From Saccharum officinarum (lineage: Eukaryota > Streptophyta > Magnoliopsida > Poales > Poaceae): a stretch of DNA of 64,000 nt. Positions 21,340 through 33,258 of the stretch are shown one piece after another (within the stretch, counting starts at the first letter, position 1; every line of letters begins with the position of its first letter). The translations under genes were made by a program, and so were the position numbers. The notes beneath the pieces are model-generated. The model saw nothing but the letters and a program-made list of their open reading frames with translations, had not been told where the DNA came from and searched no databases. Location: assembly GCA_020631735.1 (NCBI GenBank), contig CM036160.1:7842746-7906745 (forward strand). The letters are read 5' to 3'.

Positions 21340-23100
21340 TGACACATTATGGTTGATGTATTGATGCTTATCAGTGCTTAGCTTGGTCGTTCGAAATTCT
21401 TCATGACATTGTGGTTTGTAATAAATATCTTCTAATATTAAAATATGTGGTACGTATTTATTACACCGGAGAAATTATAACATCATATAATTATTTTTAC
21501 AAATTTACATAAATACCATTTTGGAATTATTTTCTGAGAAAATTAAGACCCTGTTTGGCATGATCATAGACAGTTCTTGATCCTAGGTGCTATAGTACAT
21601 GAAGGAGCTAGAGATGATGAAGCTGGTAAATTCCTGGTTCACAATATGAGGAGAGGTAAAAACAACTCCTTACTACCACAAAATGGAATACCCTTAAGGG
21701 TCACTAATTTTCTTGAGGGGCAAGATTGGACCCTATACCGTTACCTCGGCGGTTTCGCCAAGTTATTTATACATTTCCTTGAGTGCTAGTCTGAACCGCC
21801 AGGGTAATTGCACGTTTCTTCGAGTGTCATCACAAACTGCCAAGATAAATCATATTTCCTTGAGTGTTATTCCGTACTCTCAAGGAAACCGTACAATTGC
21901 TTGAGTGTATTTGAAAACCACCGAGTGCTAGTTTCCTTCAGTTCCATCCGTCAGGTAAATTGATATACCCGCCAAACAAAATCCATGTTTTAAGTTATTG
22001 GAGTTTTGAAATTCAATTTTTTGAATTTTCCAAACGACCTTAGGCAAAGATACAACCGAAACCAAAGTTATACAACTCGAAGAGATATACAACTTTGTAG
22101 TTGATGAATTTTGTATTTGAAATTATTTGTAGTCCAAAATATGTTTTAAGTTCTCAGAGTTTTGAAATTCATTTTTTCAGTTTTTTTTCAAATGACCTCA
22201 AAAGGAGATAAACCTAAAAGTACTCGTCGAGATATAAATTTTTCCAGTTCAAACTTTTTTATTTAAAATTGCTTAGAGCCTCAAATATTAATTACAAGTT
22301 CACAAAAGACATTGATTAAGTCGCAAAGGACCATGTGGTGTAGTGGTAAGGTCACAAGTTTGATTCCCAGCTATGTTACAAATGTGTGTGATTTTCTCCT
22401 TTTTTTGCTATATCCTTGGGGTCAGCCACATATATCCTTGAGGGTCATGGGTCCTCATAATAATATATTTCTTTCCGGTCGTACGATTGTTAGATATTCC
22501 ATAGGGCCACTAAGGGTGTTATATTTCCTTGACGCTGTCAAAAGCCTAACCTTATCTTTTTTCTTTGGCGGCTTAACCTCCAAGGCTCTCTACCCTTGGC
22601 GGTCATTCATTGAGCCTTGATCGACGGGAATAGTTTCCTTAGCAGTTTTTATGCTTTCTTTGAGGGTTATTGGCCCTTAAGGATATTCCGTTTTGTGGCA
22701 GTGAGAAGCAAGTTTTATCCTTGCGTCATGTGGGACACCACAATATTGTAAATAAAGTCGATCTGTTTAAAAACTAGCAAATATAAATGTGCTTATAATG
22801 TATTGATTGGTTTCTTACCAGTGTTTAGTTCAATTGTTAGAAGTTCTTCATGGTATTGTGGTTTCTAATAAATATCTTCCGATATAAAAATCTATTGTAC
22901 TGGATTTATCAAACTTGAAATTATAAACATCATATAATCCAAATTTATAAATGTACCATTTTATTTGGATTTTTTCTGAGAAAATTAAGATAGAAGCAAG
23001 TTTTATCCTTGCACATGACATGCATCCCAAAATCCAATTTTACACACGCGTGTGGAGCACCACAATATTGTAAATAAACTCGATCTGTTTAAAAACAGCT
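21340..23100 (+). repeat. Old tandem duplication split by a CACTA-derived insertion
   Basis: Block A (21340-21550) resembles 22795-22995, and block B (22706-22780) resembles 22994-23100. The order A-[insert]-B-A'-B' shows a diverged tandem duplication in which the first unit was later interrupted. Similarity is moderate, so this is old. Confidence 0.6.
21671..22703. mobile_element. Non-autonomous CACTA-like element, about 1.03 kb
   Basis: Left end TACTACCACAAAATGGAATA and right end, inverted, CACTGCCACAAAACGGAATA match over about 20 positions. The interior carries many short CCTTGAGTG / CCTCAAGG motifs, the usual subterminal repeats of this class. The leading C is mutated at the left and no 3-bp duplication is clear. 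No transposase. Confidence 0.65.
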
Positions 23101-23694
23101 GGTAGAACAGTAAAATAGAAGTAAGATAATAATATATGCATGCCGACATATATAGCTTCTATGACCGGGAAAAAAGTACGGTCGGCACCCAATACAATAA
23201 CGGTGAAACCCGTCCCTTTCATATAATGTTTTACAAATGCAATATCCATCCTGTCAGTTTACTGCGTCCATTCATAACGGATGCTCGAAATGACAAGTTT
23301 GATGAACCAACATGCCAATCCCCATATTTTAAATGTAGTAGAGTATAGTAAAGGCAAACGATGACCGTGCGAACTCCATTTTTTTATTTGCTGAAAGCAA
23401 AAATGCGAGGCTTACATTCTTTCTCTCCTCAGCTTTCAATCACCTCACCATTTTTTATATATATTTCACAACTTTTCTTTCAATATACATAGTGTTGTAC
23501 TGTTGTACAAGCAATTGTCCAATAAAAAAGAATGTGGTCTCCGTACTCTCAACAAATAACTATTATTCTACGTCGGTCTGATGCTTTCTTTTCTGCTCAT
23601 ATATATTAGTACCGGAGTATATATTGTGAAGATTTTTCTCCAAAAGAACTGGCAATTATATATGCTAGCTGTTTTTATATGATATATGATTGTA
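23101..23694. other. AT-rich spacer
   Basis: Nothing recognised beyond low-complexity AT tracts. Confidence 0.4.
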
Positions 23695-23954
23695 CTCCCC
23701 TCCATGTTTCTAAAACAAGCCGTTTCGGACAAGAATTAGGTCAAATATTTGTTGGGAATATAAATCATGAATAATTTTAAGGTGTTGAGTTTGGAAATGT
23801 GAAAGACATATGAATAAATTTGTCTTGAAAAAAACTTTCATAAAAGTATACATATATCACTTTTTAATAAATATTTTTTATAAAAATAAGAAGTCAAAAC
23901 TATACTTTGCAGATCATGTCACTGTCCGAAACGACTTCTTTTAGCTAGAGGGGG
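23695..23954. mobile_element. Stowaway MITE, 260 bp
   Basis: TA on both sides (23693-23694, 23955-23956). Ends CTCCCCTCCATG and, inverted, CCCCCTCTAGC; both arms carry GTTTCGGAC further in. Size, TIR and TA target are typical of Tc1/mariner-derived Stowaway elements. Confidence 0.88.
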
Positions 23955-23956
23955 TA

Positions 23957-24775
23957 TCGGATCTTTTTGGGTGCATGTAACACTTTCTGAGCGGATGGGA
24001 TCACGCCGGGGAAGGATTACCGTACCATATCTTGTTAAGTTGTTGCATTTGTGATTTGACATTGGTGATAAATATGCTTTGTTTATGGGACATATATAGT
24101 TAGCTACTACTAGTATAGTTTTCTTGACGCGGCCAACAAAAGGGAAGTCCAGATTTTCTGAGATCTAGCGCATACTGTATCTGTCAGGTCACTAGGCAGG
24201 TGTAGTGACCGGAATTCAGCTCCTACGGCCCTAGCTCAATTGACCTCTGGTCAACTATCAATTGTCTACACGGCTGCTATGATGGTATGGCCATAAGGGC
24301 CGGCCTTAAGCTGCAAACGGTTCCATATCTTTGTAACAGTGCACCAAGGAACGGAACTGATGAAGGTATAATATAAAGCTAAAAATATGGCACTTCATTG
24401 GTTTTTTTGTTTATTTTAAGAGAAGAATAAAATTGGCTCCTTGCTACGTGTTCAGAGCCAGAGCTAACAAGAGCTTCACCAAATGGGGCCTTGGAATGGG
24501 TGGTGTACCGGTGTACTTCGGGTTAGCTTGCAGATTGTAGATTGCATGCGGCCTCTAGGATTGTTATAGTCAGCTTGCTGAAATAAATACTCTCTCTAGC
24601 AAACTAAAACAAATTAGACCTTACTTTTCATTTTTGTTGGTACATATTGTTCTTTCACTCTCACTAGAGAAGTGGTCTTAGGACATGCCCGCATGTATAC
24701 AAGAATTGTATTTGACAAAAATATTCATCACCCAATGTGATCCAAAAAAGTCAACAAAATGTAAATTAATAAGAT
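23957..24775. other. AT-rich spacer
   Basis: No gene, RNA or complete element recognised. Confidence 0.4.
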
Positions 24776-24778
24776 TAA

Positions 24779-25058
24779 AGTCTCGTTTGGTACAGCTTCT
24801 TCGGTAGGTTCACGAGTTGTTTTTGGTCAAATCGGTGAAAAAGAAACAATTCCACAAGTGAAGTCCCTAGAAAACCGGTCTCACAATGGGTGGGTGCTGG
24901 ATGGAGCTGTAAACACCCGCTTATTCCATATCTATTATTAGAAAACTAGTTTAATAAACATTTTTTTTCAAAATAACTTCAACTTCACTAGTAGAGATGC
25001 TCATGGAGCCAAGAAAAAATTGCTCCACCAGTGAAGTGGAGCTATATCAAACGGGACC
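24779..25058. mobile_element. PIF/Harbinger MITE, 280 bp
   Basis: TAA duplications at 24776-24778 and 25059-25061. Ends AGTCTCGTTTGGTACAGCT and, inverted, GGTCCCGTTTGATATAGCT. Non-coding. Confidence 0.85.
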
Positions 25059-25061
25059 TAA

Positions 25062-25395
25062 GTTATAGACTTGGGAAATAGCAATAACACAACACTGTGC
25101 TGAACATGGGGAGTACATACAAAATAAGAAACTTGTAAAGTCATATTAACTTGAATTCGATTATCCATGGTCAATTGGTACTACAGAATGTATATTGCTC
25201 ATGAAAAGTCCCATTTTTTGTTTGTTCTTCTCCTCTGCCACTGCCATAAGCCCATGACAACAGTTGGCATTATAGACAGTTGACCGCAAGTTTTACTTTT
25301 TAGTCCTTGTGTACTCTCTTAGGAAAAGTAATTTGTGGTAAAAACAAAAATGACGATGATACACAATATACTATAAATGTATCTATATAATTTTA
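25062..25395. other. AT-rich spacer, left flank of the Helitron
   Basis: Nothing recognised. It ends in TTTTA, the A side of the A|T Helitron target site. Confidence 0.4.
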
Positions 25396-25439
25396 CTAGG
25401 TAGCGTGCCCGTGCATTGCTACGGGACAGCTAAACTTTT

Positions 25440-26560
25440 ATACTGAGCCTCATCGGCAAGCAACACATTGATGAGATCACAGTACTTTATGTACTTGTTG
25501 TTGCGGTACTGCTGCTGCTGGAGTACCATGTTGGTGGTAAAGCTGGACTAACGAGCCAGCTCGGCTCGTTTGGCTCGGCTCGTTCTGGCTCGTTAAGATA
25601 ACGAGCCAGCTCGGTCGGCTCGTTATCTTAACGAGCCAGAAGGCCGGCTCGGCTCGGCTCGTTTACGAGCTTGAGCTGGCTCGTTTGGCTCGCGAGCCAG
25701 CCATATTAAAACATAAAAAATGTAATATGTGTATTATCTAAAGTTTGATAATGGTAATAATATAAAACTAGTCCATTCATAAGTCTTAATAAATCATACA
25801 AAAATAATATGTACTATTATATTATAATACTATACACCATACATTGTCTATGGTTCATACTCCATACCATATATGATGCATCCATTATCCATACATTCAT
25901 TTAAAATAAAAAGAGTCAAATTAATCTAAAATTTATAGAGTTAAAGTCCAATCATCAACAAATTATAAAGTGTAAGACATAAAGTTATATAACACTAATA
26001 AAAGTTTAAGGCCAACAATTTTGGCTCGTTAGGCTCGCGAGCTGGCTCGAGCTGGCTCGCGAGCTGGCTCGTTAAGACACGAGCTAGGATGCTTGCTCAG
26101 CTCGTTTGAGAAATTAAACGAGCCGAGCCGAGCCGAGCCACTATCGATACGAGTCGAGCGACCTATCGAGTTGCGAGCTTTTCGTCCAGCTTTAGTTGGT
26201 GGGTTGGAAAGTATCGAGAGTTTTCTCAATCATCTCGAGTTCAGTGACGACCTGGTCACAAAAGCAAAGCTGAGCCACGATACGGTGAATCGCAGTATTA
26301 TATGCCTCAACAGACTTGAAGTCTAGGAAGCGGAGTTGTGCAATCACACCTAGCCTCTGGGAGAAGCACCGCCTTCTGCTTGCCAAAGCGTTCCTGGAGC
26401 TTCACCCACAGTACCAGAGGATCTTTCACCTCCAGGTATCTTTAGGTCTTCGTGAATGTGATGCCTTAGGAAGATGTAAGCTTTTGCCTTATCGTGGGGT
26501 GGTGGTCACGAAACCGATCTAGATTGAAAAGTAAAACTAATCTGCGAGCAGATGGATCCA
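25440..26560 (-). pseudogene. Copia gag (UBN2-type) fragment inside the Helitron
   Basis: Minus-strand reading gives gag-like strings: DPLVLWVKLQERFGKQK, then LRFLDFKSVEAYNTAIHRIV and LEMIEKTLDTFQPTN, and, beyond the hAT insertion, NNKYIKYCDLINVLLADE. These follow the order of UBN2-type Copia gag proteins. Stops and frame changes break it and nothing C-terminal to this region remains. It is cut off 40 bp before the Helitron 3' end, which suggests capture by the Helitron rather than an in-place retrotransposon. Confidence 0.75.
25538..26194. mobile_element. hAT element, 657 bp, inserted in the gag fragment
   Basis: Perfect 8-bp duplication GTTGGTGG (25530-25537, 26195-26202). Terminal inverted repeat TAAAGCTGGAC. 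Both subterminal zones carry dense GGCTCG / CGAGCC repeats in both orientations, which look like transposase-binding sites. The centre is AT-rich and non-coding. Removing it restores continuity of the gag reading on either side. Confidence 0.92.
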
Positions 26561-27022
26561 ACCGGGATCAAGAACAGCATACCGTCGTTGATGAGTAGCG
26601 GTAGAGCGTGCTGATGACGTGTTAAGTAACGGTGTTGTTGCGGATCCTGATCCGGTTCCCTTCTCTCCCCGCAGCAGATGAGACGTGAGGAAATTGTAGA
26701 TCTTCCGTATCCCTTCCTAATAGCACACCAGATGAACACATAGGAGAGTGAATATTGTGAACCTTGTATCTCTTATTCATTATAGATGGGTATAGGTTCC
26801 TTTATATAGTCTTAACCCTTCAGGAGTATATTTGGTATGAGCCCATAATTATCTTAGGGTTATGTTTCCGAACAAGCATAAACGCACCTCGATGGGCCTC
26901 TGTCTCGCCCATTGGGCCTTCATTCTAGATGTCCTCATGTGCTCTCGAGTCCCTAGTGCATGCATGCACACGAATTCTTCTTGGATATTAAAAAAGAACA
27001 AAAAGATGCATGGAGACTTTCA
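26561..27022 (-). mobile_element. Copia LTR and leader remnant upstream of the gag fragment
   Basis: On the minus strand this contains CTATATAAAGG (about 26800), followed by AT-rich leader sequence running into the gag fragment. Position and orientation fit an LTR promoter end plus leader. No clean LTR boundaries or primer-binding site could be assigned. The CACTA element begins immediately at its outer side. Confidence 0.5.
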
Positions 27023-27714
27023 CACTACGTGAAAAACGAACTAAGGGAATGCACCCCCCTCCACTATAGGGGCGACTAACGTTGGAGCCGCCCTTACAGT
27101 GGCTCGCGTGGGCCCTGGCTGGCCAGCCGCCCCTATAGTGGGGGGTCACTGTAAGGGCGGCTCAATCACCAGTCGCTCTTATAGTGAACCACTGTAAGGG
27201 CGGCTGGTGATTGAGCCGCCCCTATAGTGGTCTGTAGGTATAAGTGGCTGCCTACTCTTCTTTCTCCTCGAGCCACTCTCTTCCACTCGCAAAAAAAAGG
27301 ATTGGGAGGCCTTGGTTACCTCGCTAAAATTGCTCTACTAAGGGCGGGAGGTTTTGATCTCAAATCCTTTGGTGGGGAGCTTGTTTAAGATAAGAAAATG
27401 CTATTCCAACCCTTTAATCCAAGTTTTATTGGTTGGTTAGTGAGCAATTTAGAGTTTTGTTTTCTCTCTCTTCCATGGAGCTTGAGCTTTGTGTGCACCA
27501 AATTGGAGCTTAGCTTTGAAGCTATTAGTGTAGATTAGGTAGAGACATGACCTTGCACCCTCAATTAGTCGATCTAGCTTGATTTTAGTGGAGATTAATT
27601 ATAGTTTCATGTATGGAGAGAAAAGCTTGTTCTAGATCTAGGGTTTGCTTTTATTTTTTTATTTTGTAGTTTTTGTTTCATGAAATTAGAATGGGGTTGG
27701 CATGAAAAGTTGTT

Positions 27715-27860
27715 GGTAAAATAATAATTGTTGCTAATAATAATGGGTAGCTAATAATTGTTGTTAATAATAATTGTTGCTAATAATGGTAGCTAATAAT
27801 TGTTGCTAATAATTGTGGCTAATTAATTGTGGCTAATAATTGTTGCTAATAATTGTATTT
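27715..27860 (+). repeat. AT-rich minisatellite
   Basis: About ten imperfect repeats of the unit TTGCTAATAAT, with GTAGC and GTGGC variants, in the CACTA leader upstream of the transposase start. Confidence 0.7.
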
Positions 27861-28011
27861 AGAGTAGATTTTAGTGTAGATTGCGCCCTAATTATTTCAT
27901 CTATGTTGCTAATATATATATATTATTTTTGTAAATAGTTATGAATGCGGCTAATTCTATTTTTTTATAATTATTCTCAAGTAATTACTTTATTTCTTTG
28001 TTTTTTTAAAG

Positions 28012-31000
28012 ATGGAGGACATGGCTTCTTGGATGTATGGTTGGCCAAGGTACTCGCAATCCTATCATGATGAGGTGGACAAATTTATTATAGACGCAGT
28101 GAATCATGCAAAGACGTTGCCAGGGACTAATGGTTCTGCAAAGATTGCAAGAACCACATGGCATTTTATGATGAGGAAATGATTAGATCACATCTGATTT
28201 GGCGAGGATTTGTTCTGGACTACATGGTATGGATTCATCATGGTGAAGTCATGGTTGTTGACGACAACGATGATGATCAAGAAGACGATGCCGAAGCCCA
28301 ATTCTTGTCCCAATTCTCAGATGTGTTTGAAGCACAAATGCAACATGGGTCAGCCAATGACCAAGCAGGTGTTGATGATGCCGGTGGTGTCGACAATAAT
28401 GATGGTGATGTTGGTGGTGTCGACAATAATGATGGTGGAGCACGTGAGGGGGTGCAGAAAACTTTGACAACTTAGAGGAAATGCTTCGGGCCATTGGACC
28501 AAAAATACTACAACAGAAGAAGGGTCTAGAAAATCTAGAGAGGGTGAAAACAGCGTCAAAGGAGACTGTGTATGGTGTTGAGAAGGGTTGTCCAACACAC
28601 TGGACACTGCTCCGTTTTGTGCTTGAGCTACTCATCCTGAAGGCTAAGTATGGCTGGTCAGACTGCAGTTTCGATGATCTGTTGCATCTTCTGTCATCGG
28701 TGCTGCCACTGCCAAACTTAGTTCCCTCCAACACATACCAAGCAAAGAAGGTTATAAGTCCATTAACAATGGGTGTTGAAAAGATCCATGCATGTCCCAA
28801 CCATTGTATCCTTTTTCATGGAGAAACGTTCGAAGGTCTGGACAAATGTCCTCGGTGTGGGGCCAGTCGGTACAAGGACATTGACCTTTACAGTGGCGAA
28901 GAAGCCTCCACCGGGAAGAAGAGGAATAAGATGGGTTCATAAGAGGTGGTACAAGAATCTCAACCTCTAGAGGATGCCCCATTAGGCAACGATGCAAAGA
29001 AGAGAAAAAATTCTGCCTTGGTAATGTGGTATCTGCCAGTGACCGACCGTTTGAGGCGTATCTTCCTGAACCCTAAGGAAGCCGCGCTCATGACATGGTG
29101 GGACGATGAGCGCAAGTCGATGACGATGTGATTGCACACCCAGCCGATGGTAGTCAGTGGCAAAACTTCGATACGAACAACCCGCTGTTCAGCTCGGACC
29201 CAAGGAATGTACGGTTTGCCTTGAGCACCGATGGAATAAATCCCTTCAATGAGAGGATGAGCGACCACAGCACTTGGCCGGTGATCTTGACCATGTACAA
29301 CATCCTGACGTGGTTGTGTCAGAAGAGAAAGTACCTTTTCCTCACTATTCTTATTTTTGGCCCTCAACAACTAGGCTTTGATATGGACGTGTTCCTCGAG
29401 CCTGTGATGGAAGAATTCGAGAAACTATGGAGGACTAGGGAGCCGATGTATGATGCGTTCCGAAAGAAGGCCTTCACATTAAGAGCAATAATATTTGTGA
29501 CTATCAACGATCACCCCGCGCTGTTTGCCTTGTCTGGACAGTTCAAAGGCAAGACGGGATGCTTAGTCTATCTGGATGATACTAAATGTGTGTACCTAGA
29601 TGGATCCAAGAAGACTGTTTACATCAGGAATCGTCGCTTCTTAAAGGAAGGTCACAGGTACCGCAGCAAACTGTACTTAAAGTACTTTGGCGACATCCCA
29701 GAGGATGAAGAACGACCACTAGAGAGACGTCTTGATGGACAATATGTGTACCAAATGGTGAAAAACATACGCTCATCTATGGAAAGAAGAAAATGGATGG
29801 AATGCCCAAAGATAGAAGCACACCTCCTATTGAAGGCATACCTTTTAAGAAACAATCAATCTTCTTTCAGTATCTTGAATATTGGCCACAATTGGAGGTC
29901 CCCCATGCCATTGATGTTATGCACATGCAGAAGAATGTCTTTGAGAGTCTCATCGCTACCTTGATGGACACAACCAAGTCAAAGGATGGTCTCAAAGCAC
30001 AGAGGGACATGGAGCAGCTACATGTGATGCCAAAGCTTCACCCGGTACTTGAGACAAAAACCAGAAAATACACTCTACCCATGGCTAGCTACAACCTAGA
30101 CCTAGCAGAGAGGAGAGGTTTATGCACTTATGTGAAGGGGATCAAAGTCCCGACTGGGTTTTTGGCAAACCCGAAGAAGCTAGTGTTGATGAAGGACCTG
30201 TCATTTCCACACTGCAAGGCTCACGATTGTCATATGATGCTGACAGTATTCCTACCAATCGCAATCAGGGCTATCAAGCCAGAGTTCTTGAAGATGGCTA
30301 TCACCCGCATGTGCTACTTTTGGTCGAAGATCTCACAAAAGAAGATTATCAAGACAGAGCTAAGTGACCTACATGATTTCGTGGGGGAGACCTAGAACCA
30401 ACTAGAGATGTGTTTACCTCCTACTTTCTTCGACACAATGGTACATCTCATGATTCACATGGTTCATCAGATACAGGCGTTGGGCCCTTGCTACTTGCAT
30501 GAAATGTGGTCCTACGAGTGGTTCATGTCGGTTCTAAGCTGATATGTGCACAATCATGCATACCCATAGGGCTCTATGATAGAGGGCTACAGTAGCGAAG
30601 AAGTCATCGAGTGCTGTCAAGAGTATCTAAAAGTATAGAGAGGGATTGGTATTCCCAATTCTCGCTACAAGGGTAGGCTGGCTGGAAAGGGCACAAATGG
30701 TAGAAAAATATTCACCGACAGTGAATACAAAGAAGTGAGTCGGGCGCACTTCGCTGTCTTGATGAGCACAAATATGATGGAACCATACAGTGATGAACAC
30801 ATGGACATCATTATGTCAGAGAGAAATGGTTGTACAGGTGATTGGGTCATGAAATAGCACAAGCAACGCCTAACTTCATGGTTGAAGGACAAGAACATAC
30901 CGCCTGGAGAAACCATATATTCTATTACCATCAGTAAGTTGGCAGCGGGGCCATCGAGACAGATGACATCTTGGAATGCTTATGAGATCAATGGGTACAT

Positions 31001-31536
31001 ATACTATACCCACACAAAGGATAGTAAATGTATCAACCAAAACAGAGGTGTTTGAGTAGTGGCTATCGACGGGCGGGGCGAAAGACCGACTACTTTGGCA
31101 TAATTGAAGATATATGGGAACTTGACTATGGAAGTGAGGAACTAAATGTGGCCCTATTTTGATGTCGCTGGATCAAGCAACATGAATTCAATGACATCGT
31201 ATTGAGGGTCGTGGACCTCCAGAACACAGGCTACCACGATGATCCTTGGGTGCTCGCTTCACGTGTTACACAAGTTTTCTATATGACCGACCCGCTCAGT
31301 ATCGTCCCCCAAAGAAGAAACCTAAGCATGTGGTTATCCCCGGGAAACAACATATTATCGGAGTTGATGGCGTCGACGATGCTGAAGCCTATAATAAGTG
31401 CGATCAGATGCCACTATTCACAGACTTTATTAAGAAGATCGGTGTTGTGGAAAAAAAACTACCCAAAGACGTATTGCCATGGGAACGAAAAGGTGAGAAG
31501 TGGAAAACTATTATGGCGGCATGGACAAATTATTAG
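28012..31536 (+). pseudogene. En/Spm-type CACTA transposase (TNPD-like), frameshifted
   Basis: Start ATG at 28012. Residues SWMYGWPRYSQSYHDEV, then in another frame CKDCKNHMAFYDEEMIRSH and RGFVLDYMVWIHHGE, form the transposase-associated N-terminal domain; the frame change lies at about 28090-28135. Positions 28650-28890 encode the conserved YGWSDCSF...KIHACPNHC...CPRCGASR block with two CXXC-type pairs. 29128-29964 and, after a frameshift, 29793-30395 carry the Transposase_21 region (DPRNVRFALSTDGINPF, WPVILTMYN, HAIDVMHMQKNVFESL). 30400-30640 resembles DUF4218 with stops, and 31080-31540 resembles DUF4216 plus a C-terminal tail. Several stops and at least three frame changes make it non-functional. 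Confidence 0.88.
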
Positions 31537-31632
31537 TTTAAGTGAGAGTACGTTTATGTATGTGTGTGAGACTACATTTATGTATGTGTGTGAGACTACA
31601 TTTATGTGCATTCATAACTTTTCAAAAATTTG

Positions 31633-32730
31633 GTCAAATGCAAAAATGGCCTATGTATCAAATGTAGATCTTGATGAGTGGAACAATCATGGTATTCATA
31701 ACTTTTCGAGTTGGGACCATCTAGGGTTTCAAAAACTGGCATGTAGGTGTCAAAATTTCAAAATTTAGAATTTGAGTGGTTTAAACTTTATCAAATGAAA
31801 TGTTGACCATTACACCAAATGTAGAACTTGATGAGTTTGACAAACTTTGTATTCATGACTTTTATAGTTGAGACCATCTAGGGTTCGGTCAAAGTGTCTT
31901 TCTTTAAAAATCCAAGATTTGACTTGGTCAAACTTGGTCAAATGAGGCACTAAACGACCTCAAATGAAAAACTTTTGAATACAAAGGTGTTAGAACTCAT
32001 CAAGATATACATTTGATACATAGTTCATGTTTCCATTTGGAAAAGTTTTAGTAAACTCTAGTCAAATGTTGTAAAAATCCAAGACGTGACTGGGTCAAAC
32101 TTGGTCAAACGAGGCACTAAATGACCTCAAATAAAAAACTTTTGAATACAAGGGTGTTAGAACTCATCAAGATACACATTTGATATATATGACATTTTTG
32201 CATTTGAGAAAGCGTTAGTAAACACCAGTCACAAAAATCTTGAATCCCACATAGACTTTATGAGACTACATGTGAGACTTGTGGATTGAGAACTACATTT
32301 TCGTGACACTTTGTCGAATGCAAAAATGGCCTATGTATCAAATGTAGATCTTGATGAGTGGAACAATCTTGGTATTCATGACTTTTCGAGTTGGGACCAT
32401 CTAGGGTTTCGAAAACTGGCATGTAGTTGTCAAAATTTCAAAATTCAGAATTTGAGTGGTTCAAACTTTGTCAAATGAAAAGTTGACCATTACACCAAAT
32501 GTAGAACTTGATGATTTTGACAAACTTTGTATTCATGGCTTTTGTAGTTGAGACCATCTAGGGTTCGGTCAAAGTGTCTTTCTTTAAAAATCCAAGATTT
32601 GACTTGGTAAACTTGGTCAAATGAGGCACTAAATGACCTCAAATGAAAATCTTTTGAATACAAAGGTGTTAGAACTCATCAAGATCTACATTTGATACAT
32701 AATACATTTTTGCATTTGAGAAAGTGTTAG
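31633..32730 (+). repeat. Direct repeat of about 400 bp at 680-bp spacing in the CACTA 3' region
   Basis: 31633-32050 and 32313-32730 share long near-identical stretches, such as CAAAAATGGCCTATGTATC at 31641 and 32321. A partial third copy of the second half is at 32085-32220. Non-coding. Confidence 0.75.
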
Positions 32731-33258
32731 TAATTTTGAATTTTATAATTATATAAATCTATTCTTATATAAATAGATTTGGTTTTTTAATTTAAAAAAA
32801 TCAACTATGCATTTATTTTTTAAATACATGGAATAATTTAAAATTATTATATAATTATATTTTCATTTTTTAATTATTTATAAAATCTAATTATTAAAAA
32901 CAATAATTTATTTTACATTTTCAAAAAAAATAGGGGCACCACAGTAAGGGCGGCTGGCATAGCCCCCCACTGGTATATATGGGCCGAGGCAACCTCAGCG
33001 ACTAAGTGTTGGGCGATTTCAGCATTTTGGACGCTGTCAGGCTGTCCAATTTTCTTGTCGCCACCCCTCCCTCACCCCTCCGCCGTCGCACCTCCCTCAC
33101 CCCCCCTGCAGCCGCATCCTCCTCCGCCCTCACCACTCCGCCGCCGCATCCTCCTCCTCTCTCACCCCTCAGTGGGTGCATGATATCACTTTTTAGGATT
33201 GGACCAATAAGAAGCTAGAGAATAGGCTAGTAGGAGTTTGCTTTATTAGAAGTATAGA

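Larger units (their letters stand above)
27023..33008 (+). mobile_element. Decayed autonomous-type CACTA element within the Helitron
   Basis: Begins CACTACGTGAAAAACG at 27023. Subterminal motifs CACTATAGGGGCGGC and ACTGTAAGGGCGGCT recur at 27055-27235 and again near 32930-32960, giving both element ends. No inverted copy of the first 16 bp was found on the right, so the outermost 3' end is lost or heavily mutated and 33008 is approximate. It holds an En/Spm-type transposase pseudogene. Confidence 0.75.
25396..33258 (-). mobile_element. Non-autonomous Helitron carrying other elements, 7.86 kb
   Basis: On the minus strand the element starts TCTATACTTC (33258 downwards), matching the TC start of grass Helitrons. 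It ends ...CACGCTACCTAG at 25396, giving the CTAG terminus. Twelve bases before that end is a hairpin CCCGTAGCAATGCACGGG. The flanks are A and T with no target duplication, as expected. There is no Rep/helicase. The interior holds a Copia gag/LTR fragment, a hAT insertion and a decayed CACTA element, so most of its length is secondary insertion. Confidence 0.8.

Noticed and set aside
27055..27235. Short inverted GGGCGGC repeats as a microRNA precursor
   Set aside because: Position and repetition fit subterminal repeats of the CACTA element, with the counterpart at its other end.
29128..29964. 278-codon frame as a functional transposase
   Set aside because: It is only the middle of the protein; neighbouring blocks are in other frames with stops.
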